From Deltaproteobacteria bacterium (lineage in GTDB: Bacteria > Myxococcota_A > UBA9042 > PHBI01): DNA of 64,000 nucleotides. Both the position numbers and the translations under genes were made by a program. Within the stretch, counting starts at the first letter, position 1, and each line of letters starts with the position of its first letter. This document shows positions 37,917 through 45,705 of this stretch, piece by piece. The notes under the pieces are model-generated. The model was not told the origin of the DNA. It saw only the letters and a list, made by a program, of their open reading frames with translations, and ran no database searches. The stretch is taken from the NCBI GenBank assembly GCA_020632715.1, contig JACKFA010000001.1, positions 310,001-374,000 of the forward strand. The letters run 5' to 3'.

Positions 37917-39179
37917 TCAGCCCTTCGGAGGCCTCGGCGCCGCCTTCGTCCCCACGGCGAGCCCCTGCAGGAGCTTCGGCACGTCCACGTTCCCGCCCGC
38001 CCGCAGCTGCTCGAGGAGGCCCGCGACCTGGGAGGCGACGGGGCGGTTCCCCTCGTCGTCCGAGCCCACGACCGTGATCTGGTCGATCTTCAGGTCCCCG
38101 ACGGTCCCGACCATGATCGTAACGAGCGTCCGCAGCTTCTCGAGGAGGAAGATCTCCTTCGCGCTGTCGCCGGCCTCGAGCCAGCGCCGCGAGAGCTCCT
38201 CGAGGCCGGCCGCCGTCGCGCGCCCGCCCTCGCGGATGCTCGCGACGTCCGCGCGCGCCTCGGCCTCCTTCCGCTCCTTGTAGGCCCGCGCCGGCGCGAC
38301 CACGTCGGCCTCGAGCTGGAGCTTCACCTGCTCGATGCGCGCCCGCTGCACGGCGAGCTCCGCCTCGGCGCGCGCGATCTGCGACTCGATCTCGCTCCGC
38401 TCCTGCGCGACCTTCGCCGGACGCTGCGTCGTCGCGTCGACGATGCGCTTCTGCGCCTGCGCGTGCGCGATCTCGATGTCCGCCTGCACCTGCGCGACGC
38501 GCTTCTTCTGCGTGTTCTCGGCCGCCTGCACGGCCGCCTCCGAGCGCCGGTCGGCCTCGGCCATGCGCGCCCGCTTGATGAGGTCGGCGTTCTTGATGCG
38601 CCCGATCGAGTCGAGGTAGCCGACGTCGTCCGACACGGTCTGGATCTTCAGCGTGTCGAGCTTCAGCCCCAGGCGCTGGAGGTCGACCTCGGCCTCCTCG
38701 ATGAGCTCCTCGGCGAAGCGCCGCTTGTCCTCGTTGACCTCCTCGGGGGTCAGGCGCGCGAGCACGCCGCGGAGGTTCGCCTCGAGGGTCTGCTGCGCGA
38801 GGCGCTCGATGGCCGAGCGGGTCTTCCCGAGGAGGCGCTCGACGGCGTTGTCGAGGCCCGGCGGGTCGCCGTCGATCTTGATGTTCGCGACGCCGATGAC
38901 GTTGATGGGGACGCCGTCCTGCGTGTACGCGCCGCGCACGCTCACGTCGACGGCCATGTTCGTGAGGTCGAGCCGGTCGACGACCTCGAGCAGCGGCACG
39001 CGCAGGCCGCGCCCGCCGCGGATGTGGCGATAGCCGACGCGCTGGTCGTTGCGCTTCTGCGGGCCCGAGATGATCACGACCTCGGAGGGCTGGCAGATGA
39101 TGACGAGGCTCTTCACGGAGAAGACGATGGCCAGCACCGCGACGAGCACGATGGCGAGCAGGATCCCGACGAACTCCAT
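37917..39179 (-). CDS. Flotillin/SPFH-family membrane scaffold protein (second copy)
   Basis: A 420-residue protein: N-terminal membrane segment (GILLAIVLVAVLAIVFSV), SPFH/band-7 domain (about residues 28-200; RVPLLEVVDRLDL, TQDGVPINVIGVANIKI, LEANLRGVLARLTPEEV, YLDSIGRIKNADL) and a long Ala/Glu/Arg-rich coiled coil (200-330). It is paralogous to the gene immediately upstream (3-bp gap), with equivalent motifs throughout. Flotillins form membrane microdomain scaffolds and are usually paired with an NfeD-type protein, as here. The Pro/Lys C-terminal tail (TKAAPRPPKG) is not in the other copy. Confidence 0.92.
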   Translation of the reverse strand: MEFVGILLAIVLVAVLAIVFSVKSLVIICQPSEVVIISGPQKRNDQRVGYRHIRGGRGLRVPLLEVVDRLDLTNMAVDVSVRGAYTQDGVPINVIGVANIKIDGDPPGLDNAVERLLGKTRSAIERLAQQTLEANLRGVLARLTPEEVNEDKRRFAEELIEEAEVDLQRLGLKLDTLKIQTVSDDVGYLDSIGRIKNADLIKRARMAEADRRSEAAVQAAENTQKKRVAQVQADIEIAHAQAQKRIVDATTQRPAKVAQERSEIESQIARAEAELAVQRARIEQVKLQLEADVVAPARAYKERKEAEARADVASIREGGRATAAGLEELSRRWLEAGDSAKEIFLLEKLRTLVTIMVGTVGDLKIDQITVVGSDDEGNRPVASQVAGLLEQLRAGGNVDVPKLLQGLAVGTKAAPRPPKG

Positions 39180-39182
39180 CGC

Positions 39183-40484
39183 TCAACCCCTCCCGTCGGT
39201 CTTCGTGACCGAGTGCGTCGCGGCGCCGAGGATCGACGGGACGTCGATGCCGAGCGTGTCGCGGATGTTGTCGAGCAGCGCCGTCACCACCTGCGGGTAC
39301 GACGCCACGTGGCGCGAGAGCGTCCGCCCGTCGCCGCCGTCGATGAGGCTCACCGAGCGCACGTCGATGGACTTCGTGACGGTCGCCACCTCGGCGAGCA
39401 GGTGGTCGATCTGCTGCACGAGGAAGACCTCGCGCGCGCGGTCGCCGGCGGTCCCCCAGGCGCCGTAGAGGGCCGACAGCGCGTCGCCCTGCGCGCGCCC
39501 GGTCTCGGCGCGGATCGCCGCGTCCCCGGCCGCGACCAGCGCCTTCGCCTCGGCCTTCCGCTGCGCGGGGATCACCTCCTCGGCCTCGAGGCGGAGCTGC
39601 TCGAGCGAGCGCCGCACCTCCTGCAGCCGCTGCTCCGCGGTCGCGCGCGCCTCGCGCGCCGCCGCGACCGTCCGCTCCTCCTCTGAGCGCGACGTGGCGT
39701 CGAGCTCGGCCTGCACGCGCTGGAGCTCGTTCTCCTTCTGCGCGATCGTCGCCTTGCTGCGCTCGGCCGCGACGTAGCCGCGCGAGCGCGCCGCCGCGAT
39801 GGCCTCCTCCGCCTCGCGATCGGCGTCGGACTCCGCGATCTCCGCGTTCTTCGTGATCTCGGCGATCCGCACGCGGCTCACCGAGTCGAGGTAGTTCACG
39901 TCGTCGGCGACGTGCTGGATCTTGAACGTGTCGACCTGGAGGCCGAGGGTCGCGAGGTCCTCCTTCACGGCGGTCCGGAGCTTCTCGGAGAGCTCCTGCC
40001 GGTCGTGGTTGATCTGCTCGGGCGTCAGCTGCGCGAGCACGTCGCGGAGCGAGCCCTCGAGCGTCTCCTTGGCGACCTTCCGGATCTCCTCGCGCCCGCG
40101 CCCGAGGAAGCGCTCGATGGCGTGGTGGAGGTACGGCTCGTCGAGGCGCACCTTGGCGTTGGCGATGGCGTCGACGTTGAGCGCGATGTTGCCCTTCGCG
40201 TAGGCGCCGCGGATCGAGATGTCGATGGGCATGGTCGTGAGATCCATGCGGTCGACGCGCTCGATGATGGGCCACCGGAAGGCGCGCCCACCGGCGATGT
40301 AGCGCCAGCCGACGCTGTCGCCCTGCTGCGTCTTGTGCTTCCGCCCCGAGAACACGAGCAGCTCGTTCGGCCTCCCGATGACGAGGAACGCCTTGATGCA
40401 GGCGATCGTCAGGAACAGGAGTGCCAGGACCGAGCCCCCGATCACCCCCACCGTCACGAGCGTCGTGATGTCGCTCTCGTTCAT
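39183..40484 (-). CDS. Flotillin/SPFH-family membrane scaffold protein (first copy)
   Basis: A 433-residue flotillin with an N-terminal membrane segment (VGVIGGSVLALLFLTIACIK), SPFH domain (RWPIIERVDRMDLTTMPIDI, YAKGNIALNVDAIANAKV, LEGSLRDVLAQLTPEQIN) and a coiled coil rich in Glu/Ala/Arg. Its ATG overlaps the NfeD-type stop (ATGA), so it is coupled to that gene, and it is followed at 3 bp by the second flotillin. Two different flotillins may form a heteromeric scaffold, as FloA/FloT do in Bacillus; this is inferred from family knowledge. Confidence 0.92.
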   Translation of the reverse strand: MNESDITTLVTVGVIGGSVLALLFLTIACIKAFLVIGRPNELLVFSGRKHKTQQGDSVGWRYIAGGRAFRWPIIERVDRMDLTTMPIDISIRGAYAKGNIALNVDAIANAKVRLDEPYLHHAIERFLGRGREEIRKVAKETLEGSLRDVLAQLTPEQINHDRQELSEKLRTAVKEDLATLGLQVDTFKIQHVADDVNYLDSVSRVRIAEITKNAEIAESDADREAEEAIAAARSRGYVAAERSKATIAQKENELQRVQAELDATSRSEEERTVAAAREARATAEQRLQEVRRSLEQLRLEAEEVIPAQRKAEAKALVAAGDAAIRAETGRAQGDALSALYGAWGTAGDRAREVFLVQQIDHLLAEVATVTKSIDVRSVSLIDGGDGRTLSRHVASYPQVVTALLDNIRDTLGIDVPSILGAATHSVTKTDGRG

Positions 40485-41299
40485 GCGTCCTCCTCGTCCG
40501 CGAGCCCTTCTTCCACCGGGTCCGGCGCCTCGAGCGCGAGCCCCAAGCCTTCCCTGTCGCCACCGCGCGCGAAGAGCGCGGCCTCCGGCGCGACCACCGC
40601 GCGCCCGTCGTCGTCGATGTCGAGCACGACCACGCGCGTCCCGGCCGGGAGCTCCGCCTCGCCGCGCATGACGCAGAGGAGGACGAGGTCCTTGTGGCGG
40701 ATCGAAAACGCCACCTTCGAGACGCCGCCCGGGCGGAGCGTGAACAGGAGCTCCCCGACCTGCCCGACGTGGTCGCCGCGCGCGATGATGTCGCCCGTCA
40801 CGGGCTTCCGGAGGCTCTGCACGAGCGCGGCCGTGACGCCGCCGACGCCGAGCCCCATCGCGAGCGCCGTGAGCAGGGTCGCGGGCTCCGCGGTCAGGTG
40901 GAGGGCCGTGAGGAGGGTGCCGGTGAGCCCGAAGAAGGCCGAGCCGAACGTCCAGAAGCGGAATGACGTCAGGAGGCGGAGGATGGGCGGGGTGCCGCGC
41001 CGCGAGGCGCTCGGCCGCTCGTCGCGCCCGTCGGTGCCGGCGAGCGCGGCCTCGCCGAGCGCCGTCTCGTGGTGCACGTCGATGACGCCGTCGTGATCGA
41101 CGTCGAGGCCGTCGACCGAGCCGAGATCGTGGTCGCCCGCGAAGTCGTGGTCGCCGCCGAGGTCGTGGTCGCCGCCGAAGTCGCCGTCGCCCCCGTCGTG
41201 CCCGCCCACGTCGGCGTCCCCGCCGGAGAGCCCCGACGCGACGCTCATCCCGACGAACACGCCGCCGACGAGGAGGCAGATGAGGTAGGCGACCAGCAC
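40481..41299 (-). CDS. NfeD-type membrane protein with His/Asp-repeat linker
   Basis: A 272-residue protein: an N-terminal hydrophobic segment (LVAYLICLLVGGVFVGMSVA), a linker at residues ~30-80 dominated by repeated GGDHD(L/F) and DVDHDG motifs, two further membrane helices (FWTFGSAFFGLTGTLLTALHL region, 105-155) and a C-terminal OB-fold (about 165-250; GDIIARGDHVGQVGELLF), the NfeD domain that partners flotillins. The His/Asp repeats are unusual for NfeD/YuaF proteins and might bind metal or simply be a flexible acidic linker. Start is a GTG, driven by the promoter at 41359-41387. First gene of the operon with both flotillins. Confidence 0.82.
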   Translation of the reverse strand: MLVAYLICLLVGGVFVGMSVASGLSGGDADVGGHDGGDGDFGGDHDLGGDHDFAGDHDLGSVDGLDVDHDGVIDVHHETALGEAALAGTDGRDERPSASRRGTPPILRLLTSFRFWTFGSAFFGLTGTLLTALHLTAEPATLLTALAMGLGVGGVTAALVQSLRKPVTGDIIARGDHVGQVGELLFTLRPGGVSKVAFSIRHKDLVLLCVMRGEAELPAGTRVVVLDIDDDGRAVVAPEAALFARGGDREGLGLALEAPDPVEEGLADEEDA

Positions 41300-41358
41300 G
41301 TCAGAGCGGTCCGAGCTCGAGGTGGGGGCGAGTGCTGCTTGGTGTTCGCGGCGAGTCG

Positions 41359-41387
41359 ACTATCGGCGCCGGGCCGGGCGGCGTCAA
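41359..41387 (-). promoter_or_regulatory. Predicted promoter of the nfeD-flotillin operon
   Basis: On the minus strand TTGACG (41387-41382), 17-bp spacer, GATAGT (41364-41359), 60 bp before the GTG at 41299. Confidence 0.45.
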
Positions 41388-41423
41388 GCGAGCCCGGGCG
41401 GCCCTACGGGCCGTCGCCGGGGC

Positions 41424-43001
41424 TCAGGCCTCGAGCTCCTTCTCGAGCGCGGCGATCTCGGCGGAGAGGTCCGCGTCGCCGGACGTGGGCGCGTCGAGCC
41501 CGACGCCGCGGGGCCCGTCGTCGCGCGTGGTGAAGACGGTCTTCCCGACGCGCTGCGTGCTGTTCGCGGCCGAGCGGAGGTGCTCGACGGCGCCCATCTC
41601 GGCGAAGATCCGGTCGGTCTTGAGCTTGGTGACGCCGCCCTCGGCGACGAGGCTGCCGCGGAGCTCGGTGGCGACGTCGTCGGCGACGCGCAGGAGCTCG
41701 TTCGTGTCCCAGCTGCCGAGCCCGGCGCTCGCGATGGCGCGCTCGTCGCCCGGGAGCCGGATGGCGCTCCGCCGCGTGAACAGCACCTTGAACATGCTGA
41801 TGCGGATGTTGTCGCGCTCGAACTTGTCCTTGTCCTTGGCCTCTCGCATCTTCCGCCGCATCGCGAGCCCGAAGAAGCAGACCGAGTACACCGCCGGGAT
41901 GGCGAAGAGCACGGTCATGGTGATGACCGTGGGCTCGATGTGGAGCACCGGCATCGCGAACTTCCACACCACGAAGACGAGGACGAAGTTCAGGATGTTG
42001 AGGATCGGCACCACGACCGCCGGGTGCTTCCGGAGGTTCATCTCCTTCTTCCGGAGGTGCCAGAGGTAGCCGAGCGAGGCCGTCTCCTTCTGCACCTCGG
42101 GCGCGGCCGTGAGCATGAGGTTCGGGAAGCGGTAGACGGCGACGCCGTCGTCGGTCAGGTCCATCTCGCCCTCGTAGGTCGCGACGAGGCGCGTCCCGAT
42201 GGCGTCGGCCTCGTCGTAGGTGACGCCGAGGAGCGCGATGATGTCGGCGTTCGAGATGAAGCCCTTCTTCGCGCGGATGTAGGTGACGAGCTCCTTCTCC
42301 TGCTCGAGGGGGTTCCGCTCGATGCCCTTCGACCCGAAGAGGTAGTACCAGGTGCGCTCGGCGAGGCTCGGCTTCTTGAGCTCGGGCTCGGAGGTCATCG
42401 AGTACGGGTCCTGCCCGGAGCGGATCTTCTGCTCGACGTCGCGGTTCCACTGGCGCGCGCGCCGCCGCGACGTGTACGAGCCGTAGCCGCCGTAGCCCCA
42501 CGGCGACCCGCCGAACCAGAGCCACATGCCGCCGCCGCCGCCGTAGCCGAAGCCGCGGCTCCGGCGCGAGGAGCTGTTGTTGTTGCTGTCGCGCGAGGCG
42601 AGCGCCACGAGCGCCGCGATGACGAGGACCACGAGGATGATGAAGTAGATGATCACCATCGCCACGGTCCACGCCTTGAAGAACGTGACCAGCTTGGCCT
42701 TGAAGGCGGCCTTCCGGCGCCGCGCGGCGTCCTTCTTGACGATGTCCTCGCGCCCCGGGAGCCCGGGCGGGAAGCGGTAGACGAGGTGCCCGTCGTCGTC
42801 GACGTCGAGCTCGCTCTCGTACTCGCGCACGATCTGGTTCAGCTGGCGCTCGGCCTCGTAGGGCGGGAGCCCGGTGCGCGCGACCACGTCGGGCACGGTG
42901 ACGGGCCCCGTCATCTTGCGCAGGGCGTCGAGGACGCTGATACGGGCGGTGTCTTCGGCGACGGCAGCGCTGGCGGTGCTCACGGTGCGGCTCCGGGGCA
43001 T
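41424..43001 (-). CDS. Membrane protein with two winged-helix-like repeats
   Basis: A 525-residue protein of unrecognised family with an internal duplication. Residues ~23-80 and ~237-295 are related helical domains that both end in a (D/T)DDG..VYRFP hairpin (DVDDDGHLVYRFPPG and DLTDDGVAVYRFPNL), typical of a winged helix. Between them are a membrane helix (about 111-134) and a Ser/Gly/Trp/Tyr-rich stretch (GFGYGGGGGMWLWFGG). Two more membrane helices follow (about 328-350 and 356-380), then a soluble tail with a C-terminal acidic coiled segment. This puts both winged helices on the cytoplasmic side if the helices alternate. A membrane-tethered nucleic-acid or protein-binding role is possible; not assigned. 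Confidence 0.85.
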   Translation of the reverse strand: MPRSRTVSTASAAVAEDTARISVLDALRKMTGPVTVPDVVARTGLPPYEAERQLNQIVREYESELDVDDDGHLVYRFPPGLPGREDIVKKDAARRRKAAFKAKLVTFFKAWTVAMVIIYFIILVVLVIAALVALASRDSNNNSSSRRSRGFGYGGGGGMWLWFGGSPWGYGGYGSYTSRRRARQWNRDVEQKIRSGQDPYSMTSEPELKKPSLAERTWYYLFGSKGIERNPLEQEKELVTYIRAKKGFISNADIIALLGVTYDEADAIGTRLVATYEGEMDLTDDGVAVYRFPNLMLTAAPEVQKETASLGYLWHLRKKEMNLRKHPAVVVPILNILNFVLVFVVWKFAMPVLHIEPTVITMTVLFAIPAVYSVCFFGLAMRRKMREAKDKDKFERDNIRISMFKVLFTRRSAIRLPGDERAIASAGLGSWDTNELLRVADDVATELRGSLVAEGGVTKLKTDRIFAEMGAVEHLRSAANSTQRVGKTVFTTRDDGPRGVGLDAPTSGDADLSAEIAALEKELEA

Positions 43002-43016
43002 CGGGGGACGGGCGGT

Positions 43017-43045
43017 AGCGTAAGAACCGCGAGCCCCACGCGCAA
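43017..43045 (-). promoter_or_regulatory. Predicted promoter, very short leader
   Basis: On the minus strand TTGCGC (43045-43040), 17 bp, TACGCT (43022-43017). The ATG at 43001 begins only 15 bp after the -10, so the transcript would be nearly leaderless. Same boxes as at 59823-59851. Confidence 0.45.
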
Positions 43046-43101
43046 CCGCGGGGGCGCCCCCGCGACGTCGACGCCGCCCGCGCCGCGCCGCGCCGCCCGC
43101 G

Positions 43102-43530
43102 TCAGCCGAGCTGGTCGCGGTCCGCCGTGCGCGTGGCCCAGAGGGCGTAGTGCTCGTCGACCGGGTCGAGCTCGTCCTCCGCCGCGGCCTCGTAGAGCGC
43201 GTCGAAGACCTCGACCGGGGGGCGATCCCCGAAGGCCGCCCGCGCGCCCGCGCGCAGATCGGCGTCGAGCCCGCCGTGGAGCATCGGCAGCATCCGCGCG
43301 AGGACGCCGAGCCCCGGCGCCTCGCCGCGCCCGCGCGCCCGCGCCGCGAGGATGAGCCCGAGGACCGCGGACTCCTCGATGTCGTAGGACTCGTGGCCCG
43401 CGACGAACGCGAGCACGTCGTCGTCCACGGGCCGCTCGGGCTCCGCCTCGAGCGCGCGCCAGAGCGCCCGGAGCCCCTGCCGTCGGTCGTGCCCCTCGCG
43501 CGGGTGGAGGATCGCCTCGTTGTCGTCCAT
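43102..43530 (-). CDS. Small soluble protein of unknown function
   Basis: A 142-residue acidic, mostly helical protein with no signal or membrane segment (motifs LWRALEAEPERPVDDDVLAF, SYDIEESAVLGLILAARARG, FDALYEAAAEDELDPVDEHY). No known domain recognised. The nine bases between it and the next gene upstream (stop at 43540) and the same direction suggest an operon with the 43540-44901 gene and DUF4291. Codon use and composition are normal for the window. Confidence 0.75.
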   Translation of the reverse strand: MDDNEAILHPREGHDRRQGLRALWRALEAEPERPVDDDVLAFVAGHESYDIEESAVLGLILAARARGRGEAPGLGVLARMLPMLHGGLDADLRAGARAAFGDRPPVEVFDALYEAAAEDELDPVDEHYALWATRTADRDQLG

Positions 43531-43539
43531 GGCTCGTGG

Positions 43540-44901
43540 CTACCACATGCGGAGGTTGATGATGAGTCCCTTGTCGTCGAACTCGACGACCCCCTGGGAC
43601 GACTGCCTGAAGAACTCGAGCTGCGACATCTTCTCGCCGCTGCCGGTGAGATCGACCATCCGGTCGCGGTGGACGTCGACCTGGCCGTGCTCCTTCGTCG
43701 ACTCCTCGGCCCGGATCCCGAACGCCTTGTCCTTGCCGACGGTCACGTCCGTCTCGTCGTCCCTGAACCCCTTGTTCGCGAGCTCGGTCCCGTTCGGCGC
43801 GCGCGCCGAGCGCTTCTCGTCCTTCTCGCCGCCCTTCTTCGGCACGCGCTCGCGGAGCTCCTCGCCGTACTTCGCGACCCACCCCTTCGGCATGAGCACG
43901 CCGTAGAAGCGCGCTCCCGCCTTGTCGCTGAGCTCCCCCTTGAACCCGAGCGCCCCCGCGGAGCCGACCGAGAACACCTTCTCCTCGTTCGCCTTCGACA
44001 GATCGAGCTTCTTCCCGCTCGTGTCGACCGAGGCGTACACGTCGGGGAAGCCGCGCATCGGCGAGAGGAACGCGAGGTCCACCTCGGACACGTTGTTCTT
44101 GTCGTCGGGCGGCGGCGCCGACTTCCGCGCGAGGACGTCGTAGGTCTTCTCGACCTCGCTCATCGCGTCCTTCTTCTTCGGCGCGTCCACCTTCGGTGCG
44201 CCCTTCGTCGTCCCGCCCTCGACCCCGATCTCGGGCTTCGACGCGAGCTCCTTCTGCACCGCCTCGAGCTGCTTCTTCGCGAGCACCGCGAACTTGTCGG
44301 GCGTCATCCCCCTCCCGAGGAAGCCGACGAGGTCGCCCCAGGCCTTCTTGAAGCCGGCGATCTCGTGCACCGCGCTCCGCCCGGTCGCGGCGACCACCTT
44401 CTTGAACCCGAGCACCGCGCTCGCGAGCTCGGCCATCGCCGGGCACGCCGACGCGACCTCCCCCTCGATGTCCTTCGGCGACTTCTCCGCGTACTTCTTC
44501 TGCCCCTTGACGGCGTTCGCGAGCCCCGCCGGCGTCGCGAGGGTCTGCAGCTCCTTCACGACCGTGTCGAGCGAGTCGGCGCCGCCGAGCTTCGCCGCGA
44601 CCGCCGTCTCGAGCTCGTCCATGTCGAGGACGACCTCGTCCTTCGAGGTCGTCGCCTTGTCCTGATAGTCCCGCTTCTGCACGGGCGCCGTCGCCGCCTT
44701 CGCCTGCACGATCGCTGGGCCCGACGACCGCGGCGGCGTCGGGTCCGTCGCGAGGCGCTGCACCTGCGCGTCGTAGTCGAGACCGCGCAGCGAGGCCACG
44801 ACCGGGCTCGGCGCGCCGGACGTCGGGTTCTGCTCGGCGCCACGCGGCTCGGGCTCACGCGACGTTCGCTCTCGGGAGGTGGCCTGCGGCGGCAGCGTCA
44901 T
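43540..44901 (-). CDS. Unknown protein with N-terminal LRGLDYDAQVQ motif
   Basis: A 453-residue soluble, hydrophilic protein. The N-terminus has Pro/Ser/Arg-rich sequence, then SPVVASLRGLDYDAQVQRLA and IVQAKA, a style seen in myxobacterial proteins that sit near DUF4157/contractile-injection cargo genes; no DUF4157 HExxH is present here. The middle is helical (residues ~90-230; Lys/Ala-rich) and the C-terminus beta-rich (DVYASVDTSGKKLDL, GARFYGVLMPKGW, VDVHRDRMVDLTGSG). ATG at 44901 overlaps the DUF4291 stop (ATGA). Function not assigned; an effector or toxin-like cargo is only a guess. Confidence 0.78.
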   Translation of the reverse strand: MTLPPQATSRERTSREPEPRGAEQNPTSGAPSPVVASLRGLDYDAQVQRLATDPTPPRSSGPAIVQAKAATAPVQKRDYQDKATTSKDEVVLDMDELETAVAAKLGGADSLDTVVKELQTLATPAGLANAVKGQKKYAEKSPKDIEGEVASACPAMAELASAVLGFKKVVAATGRSAVHEIAGFKKAWGDLVGFLGRGMTPDKFAVLAKKQLEAVQKELASKPEIGVEGGTTKGAPKVDAPKKKDAMSEVEKTYDVLARKSAPPPDDKNNVSEVDLAFLSPMRGFPDVYASVDTSGKKLDLSKANEEKVFSVGSAGALGFKGELSDKAGARFYGVLMPKGWVAKYGEELRERVPKKGGEKDEKRSARAPNGTELANKGFRDDETDVTVGKDKAFGIRAEESTKEHGQVDVHRDRMVDLTGSGEKMSQLEFFRQSSQGVVEFDDKGLIINLRMW

Positions 44902-45593
44902 GGGGCGATCTCCTCGGCAGGGACGGTCTCGGCGGGCACGTCGAGGCGGAGTCGCCGCCGCACGGCGGCGTCCGCGACGGGATAGGGGCGCTCGAGCGGC
45001 GTCACGAGCGCGTCCGGGGCCGCGTCGCGACCCCGCGCGACGACGGCGTCCATCGGGTGGATGGCGACGATGGCCTGGTCGGCGTAACGCCCGAGCGTCG
45101 CGCCGCGGAGGCCGAGCTGGATCGCGCGGCGCGCCACGGGGGAGCCGTCGGGCGCGTGGTCCGGATCCCACTGGACGCGCACGTCCGTCGCCGAGCCGGC
45201 GGCCTGCCAGCTCTCGCGGTCGGGGTAGACCGCCGGGTCGAACCCCGTCGGGACGGCGCGCGCGAGCACGTCGTCGAAGAACGCGCGCTCGAGCCGCACC
45301 CCGAGGACGCGCTCCTGGTCGTGCTTCGTGCCCCAGCCGGAGCGGTACATCATCCACAGGAAGCCCGGCTTCACCCAGCTCATGCGGTCGCGCGACCACG
45401 GGCCGCCGAAGCGACCGTGAGCGAGCGCCCACGCCGCGATCTCCTCGCGGTAGGCCTGGTAGACGACGACCGTCTCGGCGTCGAAGGACGCGAGGATGAC
45501 GCGCCCCTCGGCCGGCCAGCGGGCGACCTGGTCCTCGTGGCGCGCGAGCGGCGGCTCGCGCCCCTCGACCGTGGGCAAAGGCGGGTGCAGCAA
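44898..45593 (-). CDS. DUF4291 family protein
   Basis: A protein of up to 231 residues. The DUF4291 core is clear: ETVVVYQAYREEIAAWALAH, GRFGG, RMSWVKPGFLWMMYRSGWGT and the QERVLGVRL segment, with conserved Trp/Arg residues. DUF4291 is a small cytoplasmic family of unknown function. The first candidate start is a TTG at 45593; since the core begins near residue 40, the true start may be a little further in. It is coupled (ATGA) to the gene that follows it. Confidence 0.85.
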   Translation of the reverse strand: MLHPPLPTVEGREPPLARHEDQVARWPAEGRVILASFDAETVVVYQAYREEIAAWALAHGRFGGPWSRDRMSWVKPGFLWMMYRSGWGTKHDQERVLGVRLERAFFDDVLARAVPTGFDPAVYPDRESWQAAGSATDVRVQWDPDHAPDGSPVARRAIQLGLRGATLGRYADQAIVAIHPMDAVVARGRDAAPDALVTPLERPYPVADAAVRRRLRLDVPAETVPAEEIAP

Positions 45594-45620
45594 CGGGAGC
45601 GCCTCGCGGGGAAAGGCGTG

Positions 45621-45642
45621 CGGCTCTCCGGGGGGCGAGCCG
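45621..45642 (-). terminator. Possible terminator of the suf operon
   Basis: CGGCTC (45621-45626) pairs with GAGCCG (45637-45642) around a G-rich 10-base loop, 64 bp beyond the sufS stop. Weak, since the stem is only 6 bp and no T-run follows. Confidence 0.3.
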
Positions 45643-45705
45643 TACTGACGAGTCTAGTCCCCTCCGCGGCGCGCGCAACCTCCCGGCCGGACGCCGGGGG
45701 GCCCC

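Noticed and set aside
43540..44901. Contractile-injection cargo toxin
   Set aside because: The N-terminal LRGLDYDAQVQ resemblance is weak; no DUF4157 HExxH, toxin domain or injection gene is visible in the window.
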